Positions 1 to 9,457 of a DNA stretch of 64,000 bases are shown here, piece by piece. The stretch is from Paraburkholderia sp. Tr-20389 (GTDB taxonomy: Bacteria > Pseudomonadota > Gammaproteobacteria > Burkholderiales > Burkholderiaceae): assembly GCF_017104565.1 (NCBI RefSeq), contig NZ_JAAGPD010000027.1, forward strand, positions 79,788-143,787. The letters are read 5' to 3'. The position numbers were made by a program, and so were the translations under genes. Numbering within the stretch: the stretch's first letter is position 1; every line of letters starts with the position of its first letter. The notes beneath the pieces are model-generated. The model saw nothing but the letters and a program-made list of their open reading frames with translations. It had not been told where the DNA came from and made no database searches.

Positions 1-1609
1 GGCGCACGGGTTTGTCGTTGCCTGCGAAGTCCTGCTCCCACTCGGCATCGACGAAGCTGAAGTTCACCGTTTCCGCATAGTCGCGTGCGGCGAGTGCATG
101 ACGCAACGAGTGAATCGAACGTTGCGTTTCGTTCGTACGGCGCATTTCGCTGCGGGCAACAGGCGGACGCGCAGGGATCTTTTCGAAGCCATAAATGCGC
201 GCGACTTCTTCGATCAGATCTTCTTCGATTTCGATATCGAAGCGATACGGCGGCGGCGTCACGAGGAAGTCGTCGCCTGCACGCTCGAACGGCAAGCCGA
301 GACGCGTGAAGATCTGCGCGATCTCGTCGCCGCCGATCGCCACGCCGATGATGCGGTTCGCGCGCGCGACACGCATCTTCACCGGCTCGCGCTTCGGTAC
401 GTTGACGATCTGGTCATCGACGGGACCGGCCTCGCCGCCGCAAATGTCGAGGATCAACTGCGTGATGCGCTCGATGTGTTCGACCGTCGTCGAGTAGTCG
501 ACGCCGCGTTCGAAGCGATGACCCGCATCCGTCGAAAAGTTGTAGCGGCGCGAGCGGCCGCGGATGCTATCGGGCCACCAGAATGCCGCTTCGAGATAGA
601 TGTTGGTCGTGTCGAGCGTGACGGCCGTGCTGTCGCCGCCCATGATGCCCGCGAGGCTTTCGATGTGCCGATCGTCGGCGATCACACCGACCGTCTCGTC
701 CACCTCGACCGTGTTGCCGTTCAGCAGCTTCAGCGATTCGCCGCGCTTGCCCCAGCGCACGTCCATGCTGCCGTGGATCTTGTCGAGATCGAACACGTGC
801 GACGGACGGCCGAGTTCGAGCATCACGTAGTTCGAGATGTCGACCAGCGCCGAAATGCTTCGTTGACCGGAACGTTCGAGCCGCTCGACCATCCACGCCG
901 GCGACTTCGCGCGCGCGTTGACGCCGCGAATCACGCGGCCCGAGAAACGGCCGCACAGATCGGGGGCCGAGATCTTCACGGGCAGCGTTTCGTTGAGCTT
1001 GACTTCGACGCGCTTGATCTCGAGCGGGCGCAGCGGCGCGCCTGTGATCGCGGCCGTCTCGCGCGCAACGCCGAACACCGACAGGCAATCTGCCTTGTTC
1101 GGCGTGAGCTTGATTTCGAAGACGGTGTCGTCGAGATTCAGTGTTTCGCGGATGTCCTGGCCAATCGGCGTATCTTCCGGCAGGATCAACAGGCCGCTAT
1201 GATCTTCCGACAGCTTCAGTTCACGCGCCGAGCACAGCATGCCTTCGCTTTGCACGCCGCGCAGCTTCGAGAGCTTGATCGCGAACGGCGCACCGCCTTC
1301 TTCGGCGGGCGGCAGTTGCGCGCCCACCAGCGCGACGGGCACCTTGATACCGGGCGCCACGTTCGGCGCACCGCACACGATGTTCAGCGTCGCGCCCGTG
1401 CCGGCGTCGACCTGACACACGTTGAGCTTGTCCGCGTCCGGGTGCTTGACGACTTCGAGCACGCGGCCCACGACGATCTTCGACGTCGGCGGCGCGGCGG
1501 GGCGCAGGTCTTCCACTTCGAGACCGGCCATCGTGAGTGCGTGCGACAGTTCGGCCGTCGTCAGTTGCGGATCGACAAAGGTTCTGAGCCAGGATTCCGG
1601 GAATTGCAT
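1..1609 (-). CDS. pheT: Phenylalanine--tRNA ligase beta subunit, partial (3' end outside window)
   Basis: This is the beta subunit of the cytoplasmic alpha2-beta2 PheRS, which charges tRNA-Phe. The reading frame is open from an ATG at 1609 to the window edge, giving 536 codons, so about the last third of a protein of roughly 800 residues is missing. The start reads [11 protein letters not shown]. An EMAP/OB-type tRNA-binding domain follows (about residues 40-150, with [10 protein letters not shown] and NIVCGAPN), then the B3/B4 editing region (about 210-370, with [13 protein letters not shown] and [10 protein letters not shown]) and B5 (with [18 protein letters not shown]). It lies 137 bp downstream of pheS on the same strand. 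The ribosome-binding site is weak, so translation may depend on the pheS message. The identity is secure; only the C-terminal catalytic-like core and anticodon-binding domain are not visible. Confidence 0.97.
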   Translation of the reverse strand, partial: MQFPESWLRTFVDPQLTTAELSHALTMAGLEVEDLRPAAPPTSKIVVGRVLEVVKHPDADKLNVCQVDAGTGATLNIVCGAPNVAPGIKVPVALVGAQLPPAEEGGAPFAIKLSKLRGVQSEGMLCSARELKLSEDHSGLLILPEDTPIGQDIRETLNLDDTVFEIKLTPNKADCLSVFGVARETAAITGAPLRPLEIKRVEVKLNETLPVKISAPDLCGRFSGRVIRGVNARAKSPAWMVERLERSGQRSISALVDISNYVMLELGRPSHVFDLDKIHGSMDVRWGKRGESLKLLNGNTVEVDETVGVIADDRHIESLAGIMGGDSTAVTLDTTNIYLEAAFWWPDSIRGRSRRYNFSTDAGHRFERGVDYSTTVEHIERITQLILDICGGEAGPVDDQIVNVPKREPVKMRVARANRIIGVAIGGDEIAQIFTRLGLPFERAGDDFLVTPPPYRFDIEIEEDLIEEVARIYGFEKIPARPPVARSEMRRTNETQRSIHSLRHALAARDYAETVNFSFVDAEWEQDFAGNDKPVR

Positions 1610-1746
1610 GGTTCTGTACGTTCTAAACAGGTTGTGTCCGCGTCCGGCCGATACGTCGGCACCAGGCCGGAGGCGCTGTTTGCGGCGCGCCAGTCATGCC
1701 GACTGCCGGGCCGCTCTCGTCGCGTGCTTAAAGCCTGCTCGCCCGC

Positions 1747-2760
1747 TCAGGCGAACTGGCGCAGGAAGCGCAGGTCGTTTTCAAAGAACAGACGCAGGTC
1801 CTGAACGCCATAGCGCAGCATCGTCAGACGCTCGAGGCCGCTGCCGAAAGCAAAGCCGATGTAGCGCTCGGGGTCGAGGCCCATGTTGCGGATCACCGTG
1901 GGATGAACCTGGCCCGAGCCCGAGATTTCGAGCCATTTACCGGCGTTCTTGCCTTGCTCGAACATCATGTCGATTTCGGCCGACGGCTCCGTGAACGGGA
2001 AGTACGACGGACGGAAGCGCACGAGAATGTCGTCGCGCTCGAAAAATTTCTTCAGGAAGTCGGTGTAGACGCCCTTCAGGTCGGCGAAGCTGATGTTCTC
2101 GTCGATCCACAGGCCTTCAACCTGGTTGAACATCGGCGAGTGCGTCGCGTCGCTGTCCACGCGGTACGTGCGGCCCGGCACGATCACCTTGATGGGCGGC
2201 GTGTTGGTGCGCGCGTAGCGGACCTGCATCGGGCTGGTGTGCGTGCGCAGCAGCAGCGGGCGCCCTTCAGTGTCCTTGCCGTCGACGTAGAACGTGTCCT
2301 GCATCGAACGCGCCGGATGGTTTTCCGGGCTGTTCAGCGACGTGAAGTTGTACCAGTCGGTTTCGATCTCGGGACCGTCGGCCACGTCGAAGCCGATCGT
2401 GCGGAAAATCTGCTCGACGCGCTCCCACGTGTGCATCACGGGGTGCAGACTGCCCGTGCCGGCACCGCGGCCGGGCAACGTGACGTCGATGGCTTCGGCG
2501 GCGAGACGCTGGTTCAGCAGCGCGTCGGCAAGCGCCTGGCGGCGCGCCGTCAGCGCGGCTTCGACCTGCTGCTTGGCGATGTTGATCCGCGCGCCTTCCG
2601 TCTTGCGCGCTTCGGGATCGAGCTTGCCCAGCCCCTTCAACAGTTCCGTCAGTGCGCCCGACTTGCCGAGAAAGCGTGCCTTCTCGTTTTCGAGCGTGGT
2701 GACGTCGGAGGCTTGTTCAAAGGCGCTTTGTGCGTCGGCGACAATCTGGTCCAGATCCAT
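1747..2760 (-). CDS. pheS: Phenylalanine--tRNA ligase alpha subunit
   Basis: This is the catalytic alpha subunit of PheRS, 337 residues, the usual bacterial length. An N-terminal coiled-coil arm (about residues 1-90) precedes the class II catalytic domain. Visible class II landmarks are [16 protein letters not shown] (motif 2 region) and [17 protein letters not shown] (motif 3, near the C-terminus). An in-frame ATG lies 57 nt further upstream, but the start at 2760 ([11 protein letters not shown]) matches the family length and N-terminus. The gene follows rplT and precedes pheT in the conserved translation block. A terminator hairpin with a possible competing helix lies between rplT and this gene, which suggests attenuation as known for enterobacterial pheST. 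Confidence 0.98.
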   Translation of the reverse strand: MDLDQIVADAQSAFEQASDVTTLENEKARFLGKSGALTELLKGLGKLDPEARKTEGARINIAKQQVEAALTARRQALADALLNQRLAAEAIDVTLPGRGAGTGSLHPVMHTWERVEQIFRTIGFDVADGPEIETDWYNFTSLNSPENHPARSMQDTFYVDGKDTEGRPLLLRTHTSPMQVRYARTNTPPIKVIVPGRTYRVDSDATHSPMFNQVEGLWIDENISFADLKGVYTDFLKKFFERDDILVRFRPSYFPFTEPSAEIDMMFEQGKNAGKWLEISGSGQVHPTVIRNMGLDPERYIGFAFGSGLERLTMLRYGVQDLRLFFENDLRFLRQFA

Positions 2761-2821
2761 TGATCCCATCTTTTCAACGTCAGTATTCAATCGAAGTAAA
2801 CCTGGCTCGACCAACAAAAAA

Positions 2822-2864
2822 GGGGCTCGGTGAGGAGCCCCGTTTTTGTTGCAGCGTCACCGAG
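2822..2864 (-). terminator. Candidate pheS attenuator (terminator hairpin with competing helix)
   Basis: On the minus strand GGGGCTC and GAGCCCC (2835-2841 and 2822-2828) form a stem followed by a run of six T, about 60 nt before the pheS start. Plus-strand T residues after 2842 could make it work in both directions. The octamer at 2857-2864 (minus strand CTCGGTGA) is exactly complementary to 2826-2833, which covers the loop and the second stem arm. Forming that helix would break the terminator. No phenylalanine-rich leader peptide is evident, so the attenuator role is inference; the terminator itself is clear. Confidence 0.7.
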
Positions 2865-2918
2865 ACTACCGGATGTTCGCTGCAACGAACCACGCAGTAC
2901 TAGATGCTAACAGCGCAC

Positions 2919-3278
2919 TCAGGCTGCAACGGCGGCTTTCACCTGCTTGACGATCGCAGCAAAAGCAGCCTTGTCGAACACAGCCATGTCGGCCAGCACC
3001 TTGCGGTCGAGTTCGATCGACGCCTTCTTCAGGCCGTTGATGAACACGCTGTACGTCATGTCGTGCTGACGCACCGCCGCGTTGATACGCGTGATCCACA
3101 GTGCGCGGAACACACGCTTCTTGTTGCGGCGATCGCGGTAGGCGTATTGGCCTGCGCGCATGACCGCCTGCTTGGCGATGCGATAGACGTTATTGCGGCG
3201 GCCGCGGTAACCCTTGGCCAGGTTGATGATCTTCTTGTGGCGGGCCCGTGCGGTAACCCCACGTTTGACTCGAGGCAT
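2919..3278 (-). CDS. rplT: 50S ribosomal protein L20
   Basis: Large-subunit ribosomal protein L20, 119 residues, full length. The N-terminus ([17 protein letters not shown]) is the strongly basic tail that threads into 23S rRNA, followed by the L20 globular domain ([38 protein letters not shown]). It lies 29 bp downstream of rpmI and upstream of pheS, in the infC-rpmI-rplT arrangement. In E. coli L20 represses translation of rpmI and rplT. That feedback is family knowledge and no binding pseudoknot was established here. Confidence 0.99.
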
Positions 3279-3307
3279 GTTTCGCTCCTATGAGTGTCGG
3301 TTAAGGG

Positions 3308-3505
3308 TTAGGCGAACGGCAGCATTGCGCGTACGGAGTTCAGATCGGAATCATGAACTGCCGTGGCGCCGCGCAGGTGACGCTTGTTCTTGGTGGTCTT
3401 CTTGGTAAGAATGTGGCGCTTGAAGGCTTGACCGCGCTTGACGGTACCGCCCGGACGAACCACGAAGCGCTTCGCAGCGCTCTTCTTGGTCTTCATCTTC
3501 GGCAT
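3308..3505 (-). CDS. rpmI: 50S ribosomal protein L35
   Basis: Ribosomal protein L35, 65 residues, very basic and typical of the family ([14 protein letters not shown] at the start, then [20 protein letters not shown]). The start at 3505 is chosen over an in-frame ATG 15 nt upstream because it gives the conserved N-terminus and length. It lies between infC and rplT and is probably co-transcribed with both. The 258-bp gap to infC holds a perfect short palindrome at 3687-3705. Confidence 0.98.
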
Positions 3506-3686
3506 GACAGACAACTCCATTATTTGATGGACATGGGTGTGCGGTTGGCTCAGAAAGCCCTCTCCCGCCCTTCGAAACCCACTCCACTTGGTATGCAGAC
3601 GGCGTGAATGACTGGCCGCTGCTTTTCAGGAACGGCGCATACACGATACAAACCTGCGTGTGCCATTCCGAAACCTGCGTCGTACA

Positions 3687-3705
3687 CGTCGTCTTCAAGA
3701 CGACG
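3687..3705 (-). promoter_or_regulatory. 19-nt perfect palindrome in the infC-rpmI gap
   Basis: CGTCGTCTT and AAGACGACG flank a single base, giving a perfect inverted repeat in the untranslated gap between infC and rpmI. As RNA it would be a tight hairpin about 180 nt upstream of rpmI. In other bacteria this junction carries L20-dependent control or RNA processing. Nothing in the sequence shows which applies here. There is no T-run, so it is unlikely to be a terminator. Confidence 0.4.
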
Positions 3706-3763
3706 CGAACTCAAACTTTTCCGACAAACACGCCGCTCATCGAGATGCGCAGCGGATGTCTGC

Positions 3764-4288
3764 TTACTTCTTTTTCTTCGGCGCCAGCACCATGATCATC
3801 TGGCGGCCTTCCATCTTCGGCATTTGCTCGACCTGACCGACTTCGTCCAGATCGGTGCGCAGGCGCTCGAGCATGCGCATGCCGATTTCCTGGTGAGCCA
3901 TTTCGCGGCCACGGAAACGCAACGTGATCTTCGTCTTGTCGCCATCTTCGAGGAAGCGGACGAGATTGCGCAGCTTGACGTTGTAGTCACCGTCATCCGT
4001 ACCCGGCCGGAATTTGACTTCCTTGACCTGGATGACCTTCTGCTTGAGCTTGGCCTCGTGCTGCTTCTTCGCTTCCTGGTACTTGAACTTGCCGTAGTCC
4101 ATCAGGCGGCAGACAGGCGGAACCGCTTGCGGGGCGATTTCAACCAGATCCACGTCCTGCTGTTCCGACAGGCGGAAAGCTTCAGGGAGTTTTACGATGC
4201 CGAGCGGTTCGTTGTCGACTCCGACCAGACGCACCTCGGGTGCAGTAATTTCACCGTTGATGCGATGCGACGACTTATCAGTAGCGAT
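3764..4288 (-). CDS. infC: Translation initiation factor IF-3 (ATC start codon)
   Basis: IF-3 binds the 30S subunit, monitors start-codon and initiator-tRNA fidelity and prevents premature 70S joining. The frame gives 174 residues only if translation starts at ATC (4288-4286). The first ATG/GTG candidate is a GTG at 4234, which would delete 18 conserved residues ([19 protein letters not shown]). An AGAGGA Shine-Dalgarno sequence sits 8 nt before the ATC. A rare start codon is the known basis of IF-3 autoregulation, because the factor discriminates against non-canonical starts. The C-terminus has the usual IF-3 C domain ([20 protein letters not shown]) and a lysine tail. It is followed by rpmI and rplT and preceded closely by thrS. 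Confidence 0.96.
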   Translation of the reverse strand: MATDKSSHRINGEITAPEVRLVGVDNEPLGIVKLPEAFRLSEQQDVDLVEIAPQAVPPVCRLMDYGKFKYQEAKKQHEAKLKQKVIQVKEVKFRPGTDDGDYNVKLRNLVRFLEDGDKTKITLRFRGREMAHQEIGMRMLERLRTDLDEVGQVEQMPKMEGRQMIMVLAPKKKK

Positions 4289-4338
4289 GTTACGTTTCCT
4301 CTAAAAATTAAAAAAACGAGCCGCGCTGCCTGGGTGGC

Positions 4339-6246
4339 TTAGTTGAACGTCTGCACGTCCTGGCGCAGACGCTCGCTGAAGGCATCGAGGGACATCACGC
4401 CCAGATCGACGCCGCCACGGGCACGCACGGCTACCGTTTGTGCATCACGCTCCTTGTCGCCGACAACCAGCAAATACGGGACCTTCTCAAGCGTGTGCTC
4501 GCGTATTTTATAGCTAATCTTCTCATTGCGCAAATCGGCCTCCACTCTAACCCCTTGTTTTTGCAACGATTGGGCCAGAGATTGTGCGTATTCCGACTGA
4601 CTTTCCGCGATATTCATCACCACAACCTGCATCGGCGCCAGCCATGCAGGCATTGCACCAGCATGGTGCTCGATCAGAATGCCGAGAAAACGCTCCATTG
4701 ATCCGACGATTGCCCGATGCAGCATGATCGGGCGGCGGCGGCTATTGTCTTCCGCCACATATTCCGCGCCGAGGCGCTCCGGCAGCACCATGTCGAGCTG
4801 CAGCGTGCCGCATTGCCACGAACGGCCGAGCGCGTCCTTGATGTGATACTCGACCTTCGGGCCGTAGAACGCACCCTCGCCCGGCAACTCTTCCCACGTC
4901 ACGCCGCAGGCCGTCAACGCGTCGCGCAGACCCTGCTCGGCACGATCCCAGATTTCGTCCGTGCCGGCGCGCGCGTCCGGACGCAGCGACAGCTTGATCT
5001 CGACGTTGTCGAAGCCGAAATCCTTATAGACGCTCATCGCCAGCGTGTTGAACGCGATCGATTCACTGATGAACTGATCTTCCGTACAGAAAATATGGGC
5101 ATCGTCCTGGACGAAGCCGCGCACGCGCATCAAACCATGCAGCGCACCCGATGATTCGTTGCGGTGGCACGAGCCGAACTCGGCGTAACGCAGCGGCAGG
5201 TCGCGGTACGAACGCAGGCCGTGATTGAACACCTGCACGTGACCGGGGCAGTTCATCGGCTTGATCGCGTAATCGCGCTTTTCCGATTCCGTCGTGAACA
5301 TGTTTTCACGATAGTTCTGCCAGTGACCCGACGCCTCCCACAGCGAGCGGTCCATGATCATCGGCGTCTTGATTTCGAGGTAACCGGCGTCGTTCACGCG
5401 ACGGCGCATGTACTGTTCGACTTGCTGCCACAGCGTCCAGCCACGCGGATGCCAGAACACCATGCCCGGCGACTCGTCCTGCATGTGGAACAGGTCGAGT
5501 TGCTTGCCGAGCTTGCGGTGGTCGCGCTTTTCCGCCTCTTCGAGCATGTGCAGGTAGGCGTCCTGGTCTTCCTTCTTCGTCCAGGCCGTGCCGTAAATGC
5601 GCTGCAACTGCTCGTTCTTCGAGTCGCCGCGCCAGTACGCGCCTGCGACCTTCATCAGCTTGAAGACCTTGAGCTTGCCCGTCGACGGCACGTGCGGGCC
5701 GCGGCACAGATCGGTGAAACCGCCATGCGAGTACAGCTTGATGTCATCGCTGGTGGGAATCGACTCAATGATCTCGGCCTTGTACTTCTCGCCGATGCTC
5801 TTGAAGTAGTCGACTGCCTCGTCGCGCGACACGACGCGGCGCGACACCGGCTCGTCCTTCTTCGCGAGCTCCTGCATGCGCTTTTCGATCTTCTCGAGAT
5901 CTTCAGGCGTGAAGGGACGGCTGTACGAGAAGTCGTAGTAGAAGCCGTTGTCGATCACCGGCCCGATCGTCACCTGCGCTTCAGGGAACAGATCTTTTAC
6001 CGCATACGCGAGCAGGTGGGCCGTCGAATGGCGAATGATGTCGAGGCCGTCGGCGTCCTTATCCGTCACGATCGCAAGCGCGACGTCGTGATCGATCAGC
6101 GCGGACGTATCCACCAGCTCACCGTCGATCTTGCCGCCGAGCGCCGCCTTCGCGAGACCGGGGCCGATCGAGGCCGCCACTTCGGCGACCGTCACGGGAT
6201 GCTCGTATTGTCGAACAGAACCATCGGGCAGTCGTATCGAAACCAT
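4339..6246 (-). CDS. thrS: Threonine--tRNA ligase
   Basis: Charges tRNA-Thr and edits Ser-tRNA-Thr; 635 residues, full length. Domains in order: TGS (about 1-62, starting [18 protein letters not shown]), the zinc-dependent editing domain ([11 protein letters not shown] contains the HxxxH), the class II catalytic core ([58 protein letters not shown]) and the anticodon-binding domain at the C-terminus. The start at 6246 gives the family N-terminus and has a GGAG ribosome-binding site. A longer in-frame extension exists upstream but would read through a terminator hairpin. infC starts 50 bp downstream, so the two genes are probably co-transcribed. Confidence 0.98.
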   Translation of the reverse strand: MVSIRLPDGSVRQYEHPVTVAEVAASIGPGLAKAALGGKIDGELVDTSALIDHDVALAIVTDKDADGLDIIRHSTAHLLAYAVKDLFPEAQVTIGPVIDNGFYYDFSYSRPFTPEDLEKIEKRMQELAKKDEPVSRRVVSRDEAVDYFKSIGEKYKAEIIESIPTSDDIKLYSHGGFTDLCRGPHVPSTGKLKVFKLMKVAGAYWRGDSKNEQLQRIYGTAWTKKEDQDAYLHMLEEAEKRDHRKLGKQLDLFHMQDESPGMVFWHPRGWTLWQQVEQYMRRRVNDAGYLEIKTPMIMDRSLWEASGHWQNYRENMFTTESEKRDYAIKPMNCPGHVQVFNHGLRSYRDLPLRYAEFGSCHRNESSGALHGLMRVRGFVQDDAHIFCTEDQFISESIAFNTLAMSVYKDFGFDNVEIKLSLRPDARAGTDEIWDRAEQGLRDALTACGVTWEELPGEGAFYGPKVEYHIKDALGRSWQCGTLQLDMVLPERLGAEYVAEDNSRRRPIMLHRAIVGSMERFLGILIEHHAGAMPAWLAPMQVVVMNIAESQSEYAQSLAQSLQKQGVRVEADLRNEKISYKIREHTLEKVPYLLVVGDKERDAQTVAVRARGGVDLGVMSLDAFSERLRQDVQTFN

Positions 6247-6303
6247 TGCGTTCTCCGTAATGCCGGCCGGCGGCACAGGCAACTTAAAGACAAAAACCGG
6301 GAC

Positions 6304-6338
6304 AAAAAAAATGCGGCCCCGCTTTCGAGGGGCCGCAT
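6304..6338 (-). terminator. Intrinsic terminator between tRNA-Val and thrS
   Basis: On the minus strand a 10-bp stem (ATGCGGCCCC / GGGGCCGCAT, 6311-6338, loop of 8 nt) is followed by an uninterrupted T-run (complement of 6304-6310). It lies about 65 nt before the thrS start and about 180 nt after the tRNA 3' end. It may simply terminate the tRNA transcript. Alternatively it could act as a leader attenuator for thrS, because no other promoter-to-start space remains downstream. Confidence 0.8.
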
Positions 6339-6519
6339 TCACGTTTCTGCATACTGCAAACACAAGGGCGAAAGTGGTCCTCGACTAGCGTCGCTCCGAA
6401 ACAGTTCCGGTCAACGTTCGCGGTGTCATAACCATGTTCGCTTTGTTCGCCATTTGCGCCGAAGCGCTCATTGCAACTTGCGTTTGCGAAACCTCGGGAA
6501 ACCGAAGCTTCGGATTCGT

Positions 6520-6596
6520 TGGTAGGCTCGATTGGACTCGAACCAACGACCCCCACCATGTCAAGGTGGTGCTCTAACCAGCTGAGCTACGAGCCT
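6520..6596 (-). tRNA. tRNA-Val (anticodon GAC)
   Basis: The cloverleaf reads on the minus strand. The acceptor stem AGGCTCG/CGAGCCT pairs fully, with discriminator A and an encoded CCA at 6520-6522. The D arm is GCTC...GAGC. The anticodon stem CCACC/GGTGG encloses loop TTGACAT with GAC at 6562-6560. The T arm contains GGTTCGAGTCC. It is the only tRNA found in the window. Confidence 0.97.
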
Positions 6597-6697
6597 AGAG
6601 AAACGAGATTATATGGAGCGTATAGAAAGTTGGCAAGCGTTTTTATGCAGAGACATCAAAATTCTCTTGCCCACATCATGTCGTCCAACGACGTCCC

Positions 6698-8938
6698 TCA
6701 CTTGCGCGTCGCCCTCACGACGCCGGCCACTTCGCCCAGCATCGTGCACGCACGCTGGATCTGCGCAGCACTCGACACTTCCACCGTGAACTGCATGAAC
6801 GCCGCGTTGCGTCGCGACTGCGTCTTCACGCCGACGACGTTCATCTTCTCGCGCGCGAAGACTTCGGAGATGTCGCGCAACAGACCTTGCCTGTCAGTCG
6901 CTTCGATCGACAGGTCGACGGGATAGACCGACCTGCCCCGCCCGCTCATCACATCCGCGGACCACGCTGTTTGCAGCACGCGCTCCGGCGCATGCTCTGC
7001 CATGCGCAGGAACGTCGGACAATCGCTGCGATGAATCGACATGCCCTTGCCGCGCGTGACGAAGCCCGCGATGTCGTCGGGTGGTGCCGGCCGGCAACAA
7101 CGCGCCAGTTGCGTCAGCAATGCATCCACACCAACGACGAGCACACCCGTCGACGCGCCATGCGCGACGCTCGCGCCACTGCTGCGCTTCTCGAACTGCT
7201 CCGGTGCTTCGACGACAGGTTCGGCGGGCGGCGCATCGCTGAGCGCCTGCTCGACGAGCCTAAGACTGAACTCTTCCTTGCCGACTACCGAGAACAGATC
7301 GTCGGTAGACTTGAAACCGAGCTTCGCGGCCAGCTGATCGAGATTGACGGACGTCTTGCCTTCGCGCTGCAAGGTCTTTTCGACCATCGCCCGACCGGTT
7401 GCAATGTTCTCCTGCACGTCGACCGCGTTGAACCACGCGCGTACCTTCTGACGTGCGCGATTGCTTTGCAGATAGCCGAGCTGCGGATTGAGCCAGTCAC
7501 GCGACGGGCCACCCTCTTTCACCGCGATGACCTCGACCGTCTGTCCGTTCTGCAGCGGCGTGTTCAGCGGCACCATCGCGCCGTCGACGCGCGCGCCACG
7601 GCAACGATGCCCAAGCTCGCTGTGCAGGTGATACGCGAAGTCGAGCGGCGTCGCGCCTTGCGGCAATGGAATCACGCGAGCCTGCGGCGTGAGCGTGTAG
7701 ATGTGATCGTCGTCGAGCGTCGCCTGGCGAAGCTGCTCCCAAGGCCTGACCGCGCCCTGCTCGCCCGGCTTGCCCTCGGACACATCGTCCTTCCACGCAA
7801 GCAGCTGGCGCAGCCACGCGATCTTCTCGTCGTATTTCTCGCTGGCGCTGAACTGGCCGCCATAACCGCGCGTGCCCGCTTCCTTGTAGCGCCAATGCGC
7901 CGCCACGCCGTATTCGGCGAACTGATGCATTTCCTGCGTGCGGATCTGCACTTCGAACGCGCGGCCATCGTCGCCGATCACCACCGTGTGCAGCGACTTG
8001 TAGCCATTCGGCTTGGGCCGCGAGATGTAGTCGTCGAATTCCCTCGGCACCGGCTGCCACAGGTTGTGCACGATGCCGAGCACCGTGTAGCAATCCTTGA
8101 TGTCCGGCACGATGACGCGAAACGCGCGCACGTCGTAGAGTTCGGAAAAATCGAGCTCCTTGCCGCGCATCTTCCGCCAGATGCTGTAGATGTGCTTGGG
8201 CCGGCCGCTCACTTCGGCCTTGATATGCGCCGCGGCAAGTTCCTGTTGAAGCCGCGCGATCGCTTCGGCGACGTAGCTTTCGCGTTCGACGCGCTTCTCG
8301 TCGAGCAGCTTCGCGATGCGCTTGTAGGTTTGCGGCTCCTCGAAGCGGAACGCGAGATCTTCGAGCTCCCACTTCAGTTGCCAGATACCCAGCCGGTTCG
8401 CGAGCGGCGCGTAGATATCCAGCGTCTCGCGTGCGACATCGGGCGAAGGTGTGATCTTCGCCGCCGCGTAGTAGCGCAGCGACTGCAACCGCGAAGCCAG
8501 CCGGATCAGCACCACCCGAATGTCCTGCGCGAATGCAAGCAGCATCTTGCGCAGCGCCTCGACCTGCACTCGACGCGCAGCCTGTGCGTCACGCCCTGCT
8601 TCAGGCATCGCGTTCTGCGCGGCACGCATGCTCACCGTGCCGAGCCGCAGCAGCTTGCGCACATCGCTCACCAGTTGCGCGACTTCCTCGCCGAAGTTGT
8701 CGGCGATGGTCTGCTCCGGATTCTGCAAATGCGGCGTCAACGAGAACAGCGCCGCCGCCAGCACGGCTGGCGGATCGACGTTGAGCGTACGCATGATGGC
8801 GGCTGTGCCCGCCGCATGGTCGGCGAGCAACTCGCCCGACGACAGGCGCGCATCGCCCGCATGCTCGCGCACGAACGCGAGCGCGTCCTCGAAAGACGGC
8901 GTCGGATTGGTAGCGGTCGTGGCGATATCGGTGTTCAT
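6698..8938 (-). CDS. relA: GTP pyrophosphokinase (RelA-type (p)ppGpp synthetase)
   Basis: Long RelA/SpoT homologue of 746 residues, synthesising (p)ppGpp on stalled ribosomes. Domains in order: an N-terminal hydrolase-like region (about 20-190), the synthetase (about 230-380, with GRPKHIYSIWRKM, YDVRAFRVIV, KPNGYKSLHTVV and EVQIRTQEMHQFAEYG), TGS (about 420-490, with ARVIPLPQGATPLDFAYHLH), the helical and zinc-finger region with a conserved Cys-Cys (LARCCRPAPPDD), and a C-terminal ACT domain (DRQGLLRDISEVFAREK). The HD signature expected in SpoT hydrolases is replaced by ALFSLTPHL, so the hydrolase half looks inactive. This supports RelA rather than the bifunctional SpoT. Confidence 0.95.
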   Translation of the reverse strand: MNTDIATTATNPTPSFEDALAFVREHAGDARLSSGELLADHAAGTAAIMRTLNVDPPAVLAAALFSLTPHLQNPEQTIADNFGEEVAQLVSDVRKLLRLGTVSMRAAQNAMPEAGRDAQAARRVQVEALRKMLLAFAQDIRVVLIRLASRLQSLRYYAAAKITPSPDVARETLDIYAPLANRLGIWQLKWELEDLAFRFEEPQTYKRIAKLLDEKRVERESYVAEAIARLQQELAAAHIKAEVSGRPKHIYSIWRKMRGKELDFSELYDVRAFRVIVPDIKDCYTVLGIVHNLWQPVPREFDDYISRPKPNGYKSLHTVVIGDDGRAFEVQIRTQEMHQFAEYGVAAHWRYKEAGTRGYGGQFSASEKYDEKIAWLRQLLAWKDDVSEGKPGEQGAVRPWEQLRQATLDDDHIYTLTPQARVIPLPQGATPLDFAYHLHSELGHRCRGARVDGAMVPLNTPLQNGQTVEVIAVKEGGPSRDWLNPQLGYLQSNRARQKVRAWFNAVDVQENIATGRAMVEKTLQREGKTSVNLDQLAAKLGFKSTDDLFSVVGKEEFSLRLVEQALSDAPPAEPVVEAPEQFEKRSSGASVAHGASTGVLVVGVDALLTQLARCCRPAPPDDIAGFVTRGKGMSIHRSDCPTFLRMAEHAPERVLQTAWSADVMSGRGRSVYPVDLSIEATDRQGLLRDISEVFAREKMNVVGVKTQSRRNAAFMQFTVEVSSAAQIQRACTMLGEVAGVVRATRK

Positions 8939-8998
8939 CGTGCGGCGGCCCGCGGCATGCGCGGACGGGTCAGTCTGATACTCGAAGCAATTTTTTGA

Positions 8999-9352
8999 TT
9001 AGCTGCGCTGGGCGGCAACGACCACCACTTCGACGAGGCACTTGGGATTGGCAAGTTTCGCTTCGACGGTTGCGCGCGGCGGCGTATTGCCTTGCGCGAC
9101 CCACTCGTCCCACACGGCGTTCATGCCGGCAAAGTGCACCATGTCCGAGATATAGATCTGCACCGACAGCAGATGCGCCTTGTCGCTGTTGACCTCACCG
9201 AGCAGGCGGTCGATGTGGCCGAGCACTTCGCGCGTTTGACCGACGATGTCCTGTTCGGTGTCTTCGGCGATCTGGCCGGCCAGATACACCGTGCCGTTGT
9301 GAACGGCGGTTTCCGAAAGACGCTTGCCGACGTGATGACGAATGACTGCCAT
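8999..9352 (-). CDS. RidA/YjgF-family protein
   Basis: A 117-residue RidA-family protein. The family deaminates reactive enamine/imine intermediates from PLP enzymes or acts in specialised catabolic steps. Visible features are the N-terminal strands (VHNGTVYLAGQIAED) and the C-terminal substrate-binding arginine in PPRATVEAKLANP. The insertion around VGQTREVLGHIDRLLGEV is typical of the family. It lies 60 bp upstream of relA on the same strand. Subfamily cannot be assigned by eye, so no gene symbol is given. Confidence 0.85.
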   Translation of the reverse strand: MAVIRHHVGKRLSETAVHNGTVYLAGQIAEDTEQDIVGQTREVLGHIDRLLGEVNSDKAHLLSVQIYISDMVHFAGMNAVWDEWVAQGNTPPRATVEAKLANPKCLVEVVVVAAQRS

Positions 9353-9457
9353 GAAATGTCCTGTCCGTTGAGAATGAAAAACAGCGACGCACGCAAATGC
9401 GTGATGCGTGAAAACCGGTCAGTCGAGACCGGTCAGCGACGCCGCGCCAATCTCATA

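Noticed and set aside
98-1804. 568-residue plus-strand ORF opposite pheT
   Set aside because: It mirrors the pheT coding frame; the minus strand matches PheRS beta from residue 1 with correct motifs.
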